A program made the translations under genes and the position numbers. The notes beneath the pieces were generated by a model. It worked only from the letters and a program-made list of their open reading frames with translations. It did no database searches and was not told where the DNA came from. Shown piece after piece: positions 1 to 10,988 of a stretch of 64,000 nucleotides of DNA. Within the stretch, counting starts at the first letter, position 1. The number at the start of each line of letters is the position of its first letter. This DNA comes from Hyparrhenia diplandra (lineage: Eukaryota; Streptophyta; Magnoliopsida; Poales; Poaceae), in contig JADLZK010002584.1 in NCBI GenBank assembly GCA_015847255.1, positions 25,672 through 89,671 on the forward strand, read 5' to 3'.

Positions 1-2
1 TG

Positions 3-278
3 GGTGTCAGCAGCAATCTGCGGTACCAGACGCTGAATGGGGTCGAGTACCTGCTCGGCAAGGTCGCACCGGCGCCGGTGTTCAAGGTGTCCGTCGTTGC
101 TCTCCGCTGCATGAACAACGTGCTTGGTGGGATGTCCTTCGTGCTGCTTGCCAGGTTGACCGGGGCGCAAAAATCAGATAAGCCCGCCACGGTTGCGGAA
201 GAGAAGGAGAGGTTGATAGCCGTGGGCAATGCCGCAGCAGATGCCATCAACGAGGCAAGGGATGGAGAGGGTAAGTAA
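3..278 (+). CDS. RETICULATA-related (DUF3411) protein, C-terminal end
   Basis: The last ~91 codons of a gene that begins before the window; the frame is open from base 3 to a TAA at 276-278. The translation contains SSNLRYQTLNGVEYLL and RCMNNVLGGMSFVLLARLTG, which match the conserved C-terminal core of the DUF3411/RETICULATA-RELATED family (RYQ-x-x-NG-x-E, then NN-x-x-GG-x-x-F and an AR-x-[ST]G block). In Arabidopsis these are chloroplast-envelope membrane proteins that affect leaf vein and mesophyll patterning. The small-residue-rich hydrophobic stretch fits a membrane segment, and a Lys/Glu-rich hydrophilic tail follows. The stop lies in GGTAAGTAA, which also looks like a splice donor, so a further downstream exon is possible, although the family normally ends about here. 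Family call fairly firm; paralogue unknown. Confidence 0.7.
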   Translation, partial: GVSSNLRYQTLNGVEYLLGKVAPAPVFKVSVVALRCMNNVLGGMSFVLLARLTGAQKSDKPATVAEEKERLIAVGNAAADAINEARDGEGK

Positions 279-789
279 GTGGTAGAGGGGAGGGCTGATG
301 GTGCATCATCCCACACCCGTCTGCTGCATCTTGGGCATGGACCAAGAAACCTGTAGAAATGGTTGAAATAAGGAGTGGAGTGAGACTCAAAACTTTTTTT
401 TTTCTTTAAGTTGGTTTGTGGTTTATCGATGTTGATGATGACATGCGTAGTGATCTTAGAATAAAGTTGTTCTTTTATGCTCATTTGATTGACTCGATGG
501 GTAGCCTGTTTGTTATACCTTCAGTTGCTTGATTTGCATGCATATTCTCAATGATATTATGATGTAAAGATGAGAGGACTCATTGGCCTAAAGGGGATTT
601 GTTAATGAGACCTAGTGTTTTCATAGGAGTCAGGTCTTCATGTAACCAAACCAGGGGCAACTGCAGATTGAAACTTTTGCTCAGATGTTAGAAACCATTT
701 CTTTTGTTGAACACATCAAAAGCCTGATGTTTGTTTCCCTCCTGAGTTTGCAATGGCTTATGTTTACTTGATAATCAAGATTTCACATT
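279..789 (+). other. 3' UTR and downstream flank of the DUF3411 gene
   Basis: AT-rich sequence with no ORF of note. An AATAAA-type signal, 'gaataaagttg', lies near 460 and could be the poly(A) signal of the upstream gene. Nothing else recognised. Confidence 0.4.
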
Positions 790-797
790 GAATGCCT

Positions 798-961
798 CTA
801 TGTTACGCGGATACTTCAAGAGGGGTGATGTATCCGTATCCGATACTTGTCGGATACTCGGATGCGGATACTTGGATACACCATTTTAGTGGGTTTTATT
901 TTAAGAAAGTGCGTATCCGCGTATCGTATCGGATACCCGTACCCGTACTTGTGTAACATAG
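798..961. mobile_element. hAT-like MITE, 164 bp
   Basis: The element starts CTATGTTAC and ends GTAACATAG, a perfect 9-bp terminal inverted repeat. It is flanked by a perfect 8-bp direct duplication GAATGCCT (790-797 and 962-969). An 8-bp target duplication with short inverted ends is the hAT-superfamily signature. The interior is a run of imperfect 'GGATAC/GTATCC' units in both orientations, which makes the element strongly self-complementary. It has no coding capacity. Confidence 0.75.
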
Positions 962-969
962 GAATGCCT

Positions 970-3380
970 TGCTGATGCAATAAGGCCACAGAGCCATGCC
1001 AAAACAATGCATGTGTCTAAGCTGTTTGCTGGAACTTCATTTGGTATTAGTGCTGCATTTCATTGGAACTGTCATGCTTAAGATCAAGTGGGGGAAAAAA
1101 ACTTGTGGTCTTATGGCACCTGAGATTTTATAGTCAAGTTGGAGCGTGTGGGAAATAACAAACAGGGCAAGAAAGATTGTCGTTGTTATCAGCTGATTAC
1201 ATCTATAGATTCACCTTAACCAATAGGTAGAGCTTTATAGTTTATCAGCTTGTATTGTATTTGGTCTGTGCATGCAACTGCCCAGTAAAAGATATTTTTT
1301 TTGACTCTTGGTTAATAGTTTGGCCATTTGCATATTGTCATCCTTGTCAGTACAAATTGAACCCAGGATTCAAATTTGTAGTTCTGGTGTAAGTAGACCT
1401 AAAGCTCCAAGGTTCATGGAAGCAATGCTATAGTTGTGTATGTATTAGTTGACATTGGATGGCGCTAATCATCTGCCTTTTTTTCTCTCCAAAAAATTAA
1501 TAGATATAGGAGCTTGTATATTAGCTTGTTTTTGTGGCTGTGTTCGTGTTGCTACCAAACGTGACAATCTCGACAGGTTCTAAGCTTCAGTGCGACACTC
1601 GAATAAGAGTGCTTCTTGTTGGTCATGCATCATTTCTCTTATCTGCCTTGTGCTGGCAAGTGCTTATTCATTTTTATATATATATATTTCTGAACAAAGA
1701 CAAGCAGGAATAGTTTCTACACAATTGAATGGTTTGACTTTGGTTTTGGGTTTTGGCCAGTAGGATCCCGACACTCGATTTGGAGTTTGTTGTTGTCGGC
1801 AGGCATTGAGGATTTTAGGTTCCCAAATACGGATTCAGGTGCAGCTCACCGTTGTTGGTAAGTAAGTAGACGGCGACCTCCAGCGATTGCTGGTACAGCA
1901 GCCGTATTCAAGAACTTGACAGGTTGTACTTGACGTGTTAGGTTTGCTAGTATCGCAATTTTCAAGCGTGGGGTGATCGCCCCTCGAGAATGAGACGCCT
2001 CTGCGCGGCGCGGAGTTAAAAGTGTTTGCACCTGGCGTGCATTGACGTGCAGCCTGAACTGGACGCGCGCGCGGGCGCAAGCAAAGTCCGATGGGCGATC
2101 CACGGGCATGAAAGGCTTTGTCACAGTCACAAAGGTGAACACGAACACGGCAGTTGGTTGCTGCGGACTCGTCGTCTCCTTCACGCCGCCGCCACCACCT
2201 GCCTACGGTCCTCGTCATCCGTCTGAAGCTGCCAAAGCAACTTTAAGGAGAGACTGCCTTGGAAGGCTTTCCCGGAATCCGGATGGCCTGGCCTAGCCAG
2301 AGGGACTGCCGGACAGGCAATAGTCCACTACAGGTTTCGTGCCGAATCAGCTGCAAATTGTTGGCATATTCCGCCGCGGCCGCGGGCGCAGGCGCTGCCA
2401 AATGCGCGGTTCCGAGACGGGCTACAACAACCTTTTTTTTACTCGGCAGCTGGCAATTTGGCGCCCCGCTCTTGTCCGTTTGGTTGGGTCGCCCGGCGTG
2501 CGCCGCTCCAGCCATATTACGCCTTGGAGTCTTGGACATGACATGAAGCGCGACGCGGCGCGATCACGGTTTTGTTCTAGTAATGTTCTCGGTGGAAATC
2601 ACACGCGTCATGCGGCGATCACGGGTTCATGCATCTTGAGGAATGTTAGGACTTGTTCTGAAGGAGACAACAAAACCAATGATTAGCGTGGTCAAACCGG
2701 TCAGTCCAAAGGCTTGGGGCCTTTGTCATGTGGGTGTGGCATGTGGATGTTCACTCCTGCCTCTTCTCTCCAAATCTATCTATTCTGAGTTATAAAATTT
2801 GCACCAGATTTGGCGCCTATGATTCGGAGGGACTGTACTGTACGTCAGGTATACAATGGCTGATTTCTCATGATTCGGATGATGATCTAGAGCGGCTCAC
2901 TCGTAAAGCAAGCATCTAGCAAGGACCACAGCAAAGAGGAGCAAAAAGGTCAATGAATTGCGATGGGTCACTAGTCCTTTACAACAGAGACGTTGTTGCA
3001 TGATGTTCTGCAAGTTGACAGGAACTGGAGACTAAGATTACACTAAATGTTTATCTAATCTCACAATAAAAAAAACAATTGAAACTCACGAAAGAAAACT
3101 CATGCTCATCATGTTTTTATAAACAAGAAAGCTTCTCCTGAAAAAAAAAGACTTTGTTATAGAAGGAAAATAAATATAAAAGTACGCGGAGAAGATGAAA
3201 AGGTGTATGGAATCTATGGCTCCATGTGCTGCCCACAATCGCCGAATGGGCACCCACACAAAAACATAATACGGGAGTTGGTATACTGAACTAATACACA
3301 TCACACATGCACATGCTGAATCAAGCACAATCATGAGAGCTCCTGAGCTCGGATCTCTGATCTCTCGGTGCTGACTGTGC
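970..3380. other. Intergenic region with a GC-rich patch
   Basis: No convincing gene. About 1,840-2,640 is GC- and CpG-rich with overlapping ORFs on both strands (up to ~127 codons). None has a recognisable motif, and the overlaps in all frames are what GC-rich non-coding DNA gives. A short (TA)n lies near 1,676-1,688. The remainder is AT-rich. Confidence 0.4.
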
Positions 3381-3399
3381 TCACATGGAATGGCAGCTC

Positions 3400-3410
3400 T
3401 TATAAGAGCA
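3400..3410 (+). promoter_or_regulatory. TATA box of the CLE-like peptide gene
   Basis: 'CTTATAAGAGC' lies 110-120 bp before the ATG at 3,520. A start ~30 bp downstream would give a leader of ~80-90 nt, normal for a plant small-peptide gene. No other TATA-like sequence is closer. Confidence 0.5.
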
Positions 3411-3519
3411 GACTTGAGTTCCCAGTCCTCATTTCTCAGTTGGTCTCATTATTCAGTAGGCAGGACCGGAGAACCTTTGTATCTGGCCCTTCATCCAAAG
3501 CGCCAACACACAGCTAGCC

Positions 3520-3795
3520 ATGGGAGCTATCAGCGTCTGCGCTTTCAGCCTCCTCTCTACCTTGCTACTTGTGCATTGCCTCCTGGCACCTTGTGCTGTT
3601 ATGGTCTCAAAGGAGAGGATCCAATCAAGAAAGCTCTTGCAGAGCGTACTTGTCAGCTCAGATTCGGAGAAAGCGCGGCGAGAGGTGTTCCAGGCAGCGG
3701 CTAAGGCAGCAAACAAGGTTCCTGGCCTCGCCGACGAGGTGTCCGAGAATCTGAAGAAGCAGACGCCGAGCAGGTCCAACCCGATACAAAACTAG
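3520..3795 (+). CDS. Small secreted peptide precursor, possible divergent CLE peptide
   Basis: A 91-aa single-exon ORF. Residues ~1-27 form a clear signal peptide (hydrophobic core LLSTLLLVHCLLAPCAV). A basic/polar variable region follows (~28-79), and the protein ends KQTPSRSNPIQN. That 12-residue C-terminus lines up with the CLE ligand consensus at P4, N8, P9, I10 and N12, but the usual Gly6-Pro7 is Arg-Ser. Length, signal peptide and a C-terminal motif ending in Asn are all typical of CLE precursors, which are cleaved to signal through CLV1-type LRR receptor kinases. The start is supported by 'gccATGG' context and an upstream TATA box. The motif match is partial, so it may belong to another post-translationally processed peptide family. 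That it is a secreted peptide is more certain than that it is CLE. Confidence 0.6.
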   Translation: MGAISVCAFSLLSTLLLVHCLLAPCAVMVSKERIQSRKLLQSVLVSSDSEKARREVFQAAAKAANKVPGLADEVSENLKKQTPSRSNPIQN

Positions 3796-4612
3796 CTGGA
3801 GTACACCATGATTTGTGAGCGACTCGGAAGGCATTCTCTGCAGCTGCATGCAGGCTGCTGATGTGAAGTCTTCTCTCTCCCTCTTTCTCTGTGGCCGGCT
3901 AGATTAGGGACATTTGTTGGTTGTACAGTAAAGGATACTATAGTAAAGTTAGACAGAAAGGGGATTTTCCATGTTGTCTCCCTTTCTCAATTGTTCATAG
4001 ATTTTTCTGTTACATTCATCTATTCCTGTGTGTGGAGACCAGTTTAGCAAGATCGGGTTCTACTCACACCCTCACAGTCAGTGAAAAGCAGTTTGTTATT
4101 TTTTTTTTTAGCACTATTCCTCCCATTTTATTCGTAGGAAAGGAGACACAAACGCTAGATGATGGATCAAGAAGCCATACATGCCACCCTATTGATTCAG
4201 ACACACAACCCTCGTCACCATATGGACTTCGATGTTTGATAATGATCTTCGTGTACAATATCCACCGAATTGAAGGTCTCCATCCTCACTTTGATTTCTT
4301 GGATTGTCTGGCCGGCCGTAAAGCCCCAAACCATCTCCACGGATGTTTGTAACCATGTTCGCACAATCAGTACAACCGTTGCTCCAAGAAGCTCTTCCAG
4401 AATGTGCCTGTCATCTTCGCCTAGACGTTCTCAAAATTAGGCGATGATCAAAACAACGTGGCACACGAACTAGCTCTGATAGCTATTTGAATGTCATGAG
4501 GGTCAAGTGTTCTTTCCCATTCTTTTCTAAGAGACGTTGTTTCTCTTATTTATGATGACATTAAACAAGTGTAATTTGTTAGCAACCATTTAATCTAGCC
4601 CAACACTCCACC
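3796..4612. other. 3' UTR of the peptide gene and intergenic DNA
   Basis: A pyrimidine-rich 3' leader-out sequence (near 3,870-3,890), then AT-rich DNA. Fragmentary ORFs only; nothing recognised. Confidence 0.35.
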
Positions 4613-4616
4613 ATAG

Positions 4617-4734
4617 GTTCGGGCGTTCATGCGCCACGGCCCACTTATAAGGCAAGAGGCTCAATTCCTCCCAAAAGCCCGGGACCGATGGGAGAGAGAT
4701 ACTCTCCCTTATAAGGTGGTCATGGCCCCTTCCC
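4617..4734 (+). repeat. Direct repeat bracketing the MULE remnant, copy 1
   Basis: Begins GTTCGGGCGTTCATGCG and contains CCACTTATAAGGCAAGAGGC and GGTCATGGCCCC. The same sequence in the same orientation, with small indels, occurs at 7,432-7,540. The two copies enclose the FAR1-like transposase remains. Confidence 0.65.
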
Positions 4735-5565
4735 TTGTCAACCCCATCATCGAACCATTGCCTTGGCACCTCGTCCTTGCACATTTTTGCGCCCAATATT
4801 GGGACATTTTGCTCATCATTACAATGTAATGCACTGAAGTCTCATCTTCTGTTTCCCACCCCGCTCCTTGTGTTTTTGTCATCTCATATAGCTTTCTGTC
4901 CATTTCAATCGTCCACCTTGTATGGATAAAATATTCTGAGAGTTTGGTTAGCCCTTTCCTTATTGCTACATTGAAGACATGGCAACAATGCATCCCGTCT
5001 CTCTCAAACTTTGCATATGAGCACTTATACCATCGGCCATCATCGGAGATACTCACCTCGTACTCAAGCCTTTGATACTCAGTCTTCTCGTAGTTTTTAA
5101 CTCTCTTGAGATGAAAATGTGTCCCACCGATCACTTTTTCATCAATGTACGTTGTGTTGTTCCTCATCTCGTTCTGCAACCTAGACAGAATTGGTCTTGT
5201 GAAAATAGTCATCGCCTCTTTCTCAATGAGGGAGTTGGACCAAGTTTCCCCTATGGTGCCTTCTCGAGATGTATCTCTTTCTATCTAACTTGTTCAGGAT
5301 CTTCTCTTGAATAATCTGATATTGCTCAAAAAATTTGCTATTATGTCCTTGCGCACAATATAGCCTTTGAACAGTGAGTTTGTACTCTCACTTCTAACTG
5401 TCATTGAGGAGAAGGGGTAGAGCTTGGTCTGTGATATAATCTCTTGCCACCCCTGCTCAAACTCATCTGGATTGAATGCATTCTTTATGAGATACCACAG
5501 CATAGCACCCATCTTTCCTCGAGCAGCAAGTTAGGTCTTGAGGTTCTTCTTTATGTTTTCAAGTA

Positions 5566-5804
5566 CTCCCTCCGTCCCAAAATAAACGACGTTTTTGGGT
5601 TTTTCGTGCCCACAAGTTTGACTCGATTTGTAGAAAATACGTAGAAGATTTAAATCTCCAAATAAATTTGTTAAAAAACTAGATCAAAAGATCTTTCCAA
5701 TGATACTAATTATGTAATATAAATATTAATCCTATTTTAATATATAATTGCCGAGATGTTTCTCGGGAAGTTTAAAAACGTCGTTTATTTTGGGACGGAG
5801 GGAG
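5566..5804. mobile_element. Stowaway (Tc1/mariner) MITE, 239 bp
   Basis: Terminal inverted repeat CTCCCTCCGTCCCAAAATAA at the left and its complement at the right (TTATTTTGGGACGGAGGGAG). TA target duplications lie at 5,564-5,565 and 5,805-5,806. CTCCCTCCGT is the classic grass Stowaway end. Inserted inside the MULE-like pseudogene. Confidence 0.93.
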
Positions 5805-6536
5805 TATGTGCTAGTAACAAAATGCGTGAGTCGCATCACGGGAACACAGTCAAAATAGTCTTTTCGACGCCTTATCCTAGTGCGTGATAATATTTATGGA
5901 TCTCCTCCCACCCATGGCATCCGGTAAAGGCGTTGAAGAGCCAATTAAACGACTCGGCCTTACGGGTTCTCGTAGCAGACCACAACCAAAGATCACCGTG
6001 TTCCGGATCCATTCACGCCAATCGGTGGAGCAAATGGCATGTCGACTGTTCAGTCTTGAAAGTGGTGTCAAATGACAAGTATTCTCCGTATAGCTCATAG
6101 TTCTTCCTACCCATCAGATCGGTCCAGAACACACTCCTCACCGTGGTCCTATCACCCTCGTCAAGTTGTAATGAGTAGTAAAACCCGGGAATCTTGCTCT
6201 ACTCTATCCTGAACAATCGTAGGAGATCTTGTATATCCCTATTAACATATTGTCTTTTCTCGGCGGAGCCGCTATATTCTTGATGTGAACTTCATCAAAA
6301 CCGATGGCTCTAAAGCTATCTCTTAGGGATCTATAGATCACCATCACCTTCTTGGGAGGCACCCTTGCGGTTATGGTCCAAGTTCAGCGTGTCGGCAACC
6401 CACCCTTGAGGCCTCAACTTTAATTGCACTCTAGCTTGGCGTCTGTCTTGTCAATGTAATTGGACCTCCCTCGTTTGGATGGGATTGTCATCAATGACGT
6501 TCTTCCTTTGCTTGTTACAGACTATATGCAGCTTTG

Positions 6537-7165
6537 TCATCTCTCTTGTCTTGTTCCTATAGCTTGTGCTTCTTTTGATTGCAAAGCCAACACGCCAACA
6601 ACGTAGAAGTGATATGCATGCTTTTCGGACTCAAACACCATCCCTTACGTTGGCGGAGGGGCGGGAGATGATTTCACTCATTGTTGGATATTCGCCTTTG
6701 GGAAAGATAGCATCCATCTCTTTCTCTTCCTTTGTTGGTGGATACCCCTCGCGCCAACTCTTCAAGCAACTTCTTAATATCATCGTTGTCTTCACGGTTG
6801 CCTCTCCTTCCTCAACAGGTTGCTTCATTATGTTGTGTCTCTCATGACCGCCTTTATCATCTCTCTGTCTTGTTCCTATAGCTTGTGCTTCTTTTGATTG
6901 CAAAGCCAACACACCGACAACGAAGAAGTGATATGAATGCTTTTTCGGACTCGAGACACCATCCCTTCGTTGGCGGAGGGGCGGAGATGATTTCACTCAT
7001 TGTTGGATATTCGCCTTTGGGAAAGATAGCATCCATCTCTTTCTCTTCCTTTATTGGTGGATACCCCTCTGCCAACTCGTCAAGCAACTTCTTAATCTCA
7101 TCGTTGTCTTCACGGTTGCCTCCTTCCTCAACAGTTGCTTCATTATGTTATGTCTCATGACCTTG
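6537..7165. repeat. Tandem duplication (~320-bp unit) within the MULE remnant
   Basis: Unit 1 (~6,537-6,857) and unit 2 (~6,858-7,165) share long identical stretches, including GGAAAGATAGCATCCATCTC. On the minus strand both encode the same acidic peptide segment (KEEKEMDAIFPKGEYPTMSE), so coding sequence was duplicated. Shorter repeats of 'TTATGTCTCATGACCGCCTTCTAGCC' (~85 bp apart) continue to ~7,340. Confidence 0.75.
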
Positions 7166-7431
7166 CTTCATTATGTTATGTCTCATGACCGCCTTCTAGC
7201 CCAACATTACTTTACATTTACTCGCGGTTTCAAATGTTGGCATCTCACATAGGTCTTATGTTATGTCTCATGACCGCCTTCTAGCCTAACATTACTTTCT
7301 GTTACTCTGACAACTTCAAATGATGGCATCTCACATAAGTGTCGTCATCATTTACCTCCTCCATTGGGTGCAAAAACACAAATTCTATTATTCACATAGA
7401 CACAATACAAATTATTGGCTACCAATTATTA

Positions 7432-7540
7432 GTTCGGGCGTTCATGCGCTCACGGGCCACTTATAAGGCAAGAGGCCCAATTCCACCTAAAAGACGGGTG
7501 ATAAGAGAGGGATACTCTCCGTGGTCATGGCCCCCTTTCC
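7432..7540 (+). repeat. Direct repeat bracketing the MULE remnant, copy 2
   Basis: Same orientation and order of blocks as 4,617-4,734, with scattered substitutions and short deletions. Such same-direction ends would suit a terminal direct repeat or two independent insertions of one small repeat; neither can be proved here. Confidence 0.6.
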
Positions 7541-7600
7541 TAGCCAATGTGGTACTAAATTGAGGTGCTTTTGACAAATTTTCAATAAAGTTGTAGTTAG

Positions 7601-7602
<2 letters not shown>

Positions 7603-7667
<65 letters not shown>
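7603..7667. repeat. (AT)n microsatellite, left flank of the large element
   Basis: About 32 uninterrupted AT dinucleotides, immediately followed by the left end of the large repeat-filled element. A matching (TA)n tract begins exactly where the element ends on the right. Confidence 0.95.
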
Positions 7668-7670
<3 letters not shown>

Positions 7671-7699
7671 ATGTGCTATCCTACACCCTAGGTGTAGAT

Positions 7700-8330
7700 T
7701 GGGATTCTACACCCATGCACCCAACCCATCAATAGGAACAAACCAAACGCATCCCCCACGAGTCGGACCGACTCGGTCGGGTCCCATGCACGAGCACCTA
7801 AGCCGCCGACCCGCTAATCACGCGACCGGTAACCGCCCATGCCTAGAACCCACACCCCCGATTCGAGCGCTCCCAGGACCTTTTCCACCCGGCGCTCACG
7901 GCGACGGGGCGGCGTTGATTTGTGAGCGGCGACGATTTGAGAGGGTGCGGCCGGCGATTTGAGAGGAGTGCGGCGGCGGTCGGTCGCGGGCGCAGCGCGG
8001 GCTCTGCATCCCTCCCCCTCTGCGAGGCCTGCAGGCTCCCTTATCCTTCATCGAAACAGGCACGAGGCGGCGACGGCGTTGTTTCGCGACGGTCCGACGT
8101 CAGGAACGGCCGCAAGGCTCTCCGGCGGGCGTCCTTGGTGGGGATCTGTCCCCATCCCCTCTCCCCATCTCCTTCCCGTCTTTTGCCTCCCTCGCTCGTC
8201 ATGCGGCCACATCGAAGGCGAGGTGTTGTCGAGGAAGAGGCTGCAAATCTGTACCGCCGTGAAGGGTGATCCAGGGGGAGGATTTGTCTCGCTGATTTGG
8301 CTTTTTCGTGCACACCGGTGAGCATCCCCT
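7700..8330 (+). other. GC-rich, first-exon-like left arm of the large element
   Basis: High GC and CpG with three overlapping plus-strand ORFs (87-120 codons) and no family motif. The stretch ends at CACCG|GTGAGC, a strong splice donor, and is followed by T-rich intron-like sequence. It may be the promoter and 5' leader of a captured host gene or of the element's own transcript. Confidence 0.35.
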
Positions 8331-8766
8331 CACATCTCCGCTGAATCTCTGCCAGGAAATTTTGCTTTAATTTGTTCCATCGATCGTGTGCTACGCTCCA
8401 GTTAGGTTGAGCCTTTTATGATGCATGCATTCATTCCAAATTAATTTGGTCTTCTCACACATGGGGCAAGCTGCTCATAGCACTTTCTTTCCTAATTTAG
8501 TTTAGTACATTCTAAATTCAGTTTTTTCTATGTTCAGTAATGCTTTTGTTGAGTAATTAGCACTTTTTGAGAATTCAGAGGCATCTTTGTGAGTGTTCAG
8601 TAATGCTTTTGTTTTTTGCTTTTATCTGCATTTTGGTTTTCTTTGTTCAGTAATGCTTTTTGGTTAGTAATTCAGTTTTTGCTTTTTATTCCATATTGAC
8701 ATCTGTGTGTTTGATTCAGTAGGCTTCATATTTATTTACAAGAATTTCCTTTCATTTGTTTTGTAG

Positions 8767-8873
8767 ATCTTTGGGATTTACATGATCAAGGACAAGGACA
8801 ATGTCACTCTGGTGGATGTACTGCAACCTGGCAAGGACATGTTTGCCGGCGGATGTATGGCCGTCCCTGCACG
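8767..8873 (+). other. Exon-like fragment inside the large element
   Basis: TTTTGTAG|AT opens and CACG|GTAATC closes a 107-bp segment with an intact frame containing MIKDKDNVTLVDVLQPGKD and FAGGCMAVPAR. T-rich intron-like DNA lies on both sides. Acceptor, open frame and donor together suggest a genuine exon, captured from a host gene or belonging to the element. I do not recognise the protein. Confidence 0.4.
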
Positions 8874-9924
8874 GTAATCCATCTTCTCTGAAGACAGCCA
8901 TCTATAGCCCAATCTGATGCAGCTTTTTTGAGCTTCAGCCCTTTTCTTGTTCAACAGTTCAGGCAAACTGAATACTGATCACCCCTCTCGCGGTGTTCAA
9001 TAAAATTGTTTCAGTTATTGTCGGGCTTGATACTTGAGGCCTGTTTGGGACCAAAGCAGCTGTTGTGAACTTTTATTTTTCAGTAATCTCGTTCAGTAAC
9101 CCATCATATTTCGATTTAGTAGTTGGTCTGTAATTAATGGTGTTTAGTAATCCATGTTTTCTAATTCTGAAATATTTACTAAACCAATACAATTTAGTTG
9201 TTCCAAGAAAGAATATATATTTTGCTCTATTTTTCAGCTATAGCAGATATGCGTTTAGTACTACACCCTTTCGCAGCATTCAGTAAAATTATTTCAGTTT
9301 TTTTTGGGTTTGATACTCAGCTAAGCATGTTCAAAAGAAATTAAGTAGTCCTCATTTGTTAAGCAACTCCTAAGAATGCAAATTTTTTTTTTGGTTCAGT
9401 GGTATACATTTGCTTATTTTCAGTAATACCTCTATATATTATGTTCAGTAATACAGAGTTTCAGTTTTATTAAGTAATAAAACTTCTGTGGCAACGTGTT
9501 CACACGTAGATTACTGGACGCTTCCCTAAAAAAAAGGAATGATTACTGGACGCTTGCCGTCCAGGTGCCGCGACCAGGGATGCTTTTAGGTCAGTGCTTC
9601 CTCACTCGTTCCACTTTTTCAATGACATTTGATAGTGAACTCTAGCAGCGCTGGCCACTGTATGAATTTTCATTAATATATGTGATCGTTTGTTGCTTTA
9701 GTACCTTTTGTTTCAGTCATACATTTTTCTAATGCTCAATAATGTTTTAAATGACATTTTAGCTTCAATTTTTTTTTGTTGTTCTTCATAATTTTGTATT
9801 TATTCATTGACCCAGACCTACCATTCGGCATTATTATATTTTTACCTAGAGGATCACATTCGACATTATTATATTTTGATCTAGAGGAGGTTGAAGTTTG
9901 ATGCCATCTGCTCTATGTTTCAGG

Positions 9925-10111
9925 ATCTTATGAGGATGCACATGTCTGTGGATACCCCGGGCGGAGCAAAGATCGAGGCACAATAGCGGGCGACGGCCCT
10001 CCTCGCAGGCGGGGTTCTCTAGGCGCGTGGAGCGGCCGCATGGGGGACATGGTCTCCGGCGCCCACGAGGACCTCGGGGCGCTCGCCGGGCGCCTCTTGC
10101 CGGGGAAATAG
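9925..10111 (+). other. GC-rich possible coding fragment inside the large element
   Basis: An isolated GC-rich island in AT-rich surroundings. One frame gives GRMGDMVSGAHEDLGALAG and then ends RLLPGK-stop at ~10,111. The base composition and open frame suggest a terminal exon fragment of a captured gene, but the evidence is composition and one short frame only. Confidence 0.3.
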
Positions 10112-10988
10112 CATCACCATAGGTGTCGCGTGGGCGTGGCACCGAGCCGCATCCCGCCGTCGCCATCTACCGTGGCGCACATGTTGGACAAATGGATTTT
10201 TTTCAAGAATATGTTAGTGGCGTAGTACAATGCCTTTTTTAGTAATCATGTTTAGTAATCCATCGATTTAGATTTAATATTTGATCCATTGAGTTCAGTA
10301 ATTAATCTTTGTTTCATTTTGATCCATGTTTTGTAATCGATATATTTTATTGAACCAATACCTTTGTATTATCGACCATCGATGCCTTGCACTCTTGAAC
10401 ACCCGACGCCTTGCATTCTTTGGATATTGATGCCTTACTGAATATTGATGTCATTTTTGTTCTATATATGCTTTGTTGCATCACCTATATGTGATTCAAG
10501 AATCGTCACCGTTTTTGTTCTACACTCGTATGATGTTCTAGTGGAGGCAGATCCTCTCGTTTCTCCCGGGCGGCGGCGACATTGCAAGCTTTAGTAATTC
10601 AAGTAGTTCGGGAACCCTTAGTCTTGTTTGGGTTCAGTAATTCAGAGAATGGATAGATTTAGTAAACCAAATTACTGATACTAGCTTTTTTTTCGTATCT
10701 CTAGTAACACTTCTTGGTATTCTCGGTCGGTAATTCAAAATTACATCATGATTGTATAGCCCAAGTGAATCAAGTAATATTATATGCTCGATAATACAAT
10801 GATTTCAACATATTGTTAGTAATATATACTCATGAATATATGCTCGGTACTCGATCAAGTTCGGTAATGCATCTCAATAGATTGAGTATTCAATATTCAG
10901 TAATTAATCTTTGTTTATTAATTCATGAGATTATGGTTCATGGCATTTGCTCACTAATACATGCTCAGTAATTTATGGTCAGTAATTT

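Larger units (their letters stand above)
4709..7165 (-). pseudogene. FAR1/FHY3-type Mutator-like transposase remnant
   Basis: Read from high to low coordinates, broken frames give successive parts of a FAR1-related/MULE protein. They are a repeated N-terminal segment (6,540-7,165), a piece of the MULE transposase core around 5,880-6,100 (a 'YGEYLSFDTTF'-like block in shifted frames), a 'VRSESTNSLFKGYI' block (5,294-5,512), and a SWIM zinc-finger region (4,709-5,212, 'KCSYAKFERDGMHCCH'). The SWIM motif has lost the second Cys of the usual CxC (now CSY). Frameshifts, stops and a Stowaway insertion between core and C-terminal parts show that it is dead. FAR1-family genes descend from MULE transposases, so a domesticated-gene pseudogene cannot be fully excluded; the bracketing repeats favour a transposon. 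Confidence 0.7.

Noticed and set aside
816..1007. 63-codon minus-strand ORF
   Set aside because: Falls within the hAT-like MITE and encodes only its repeat units.
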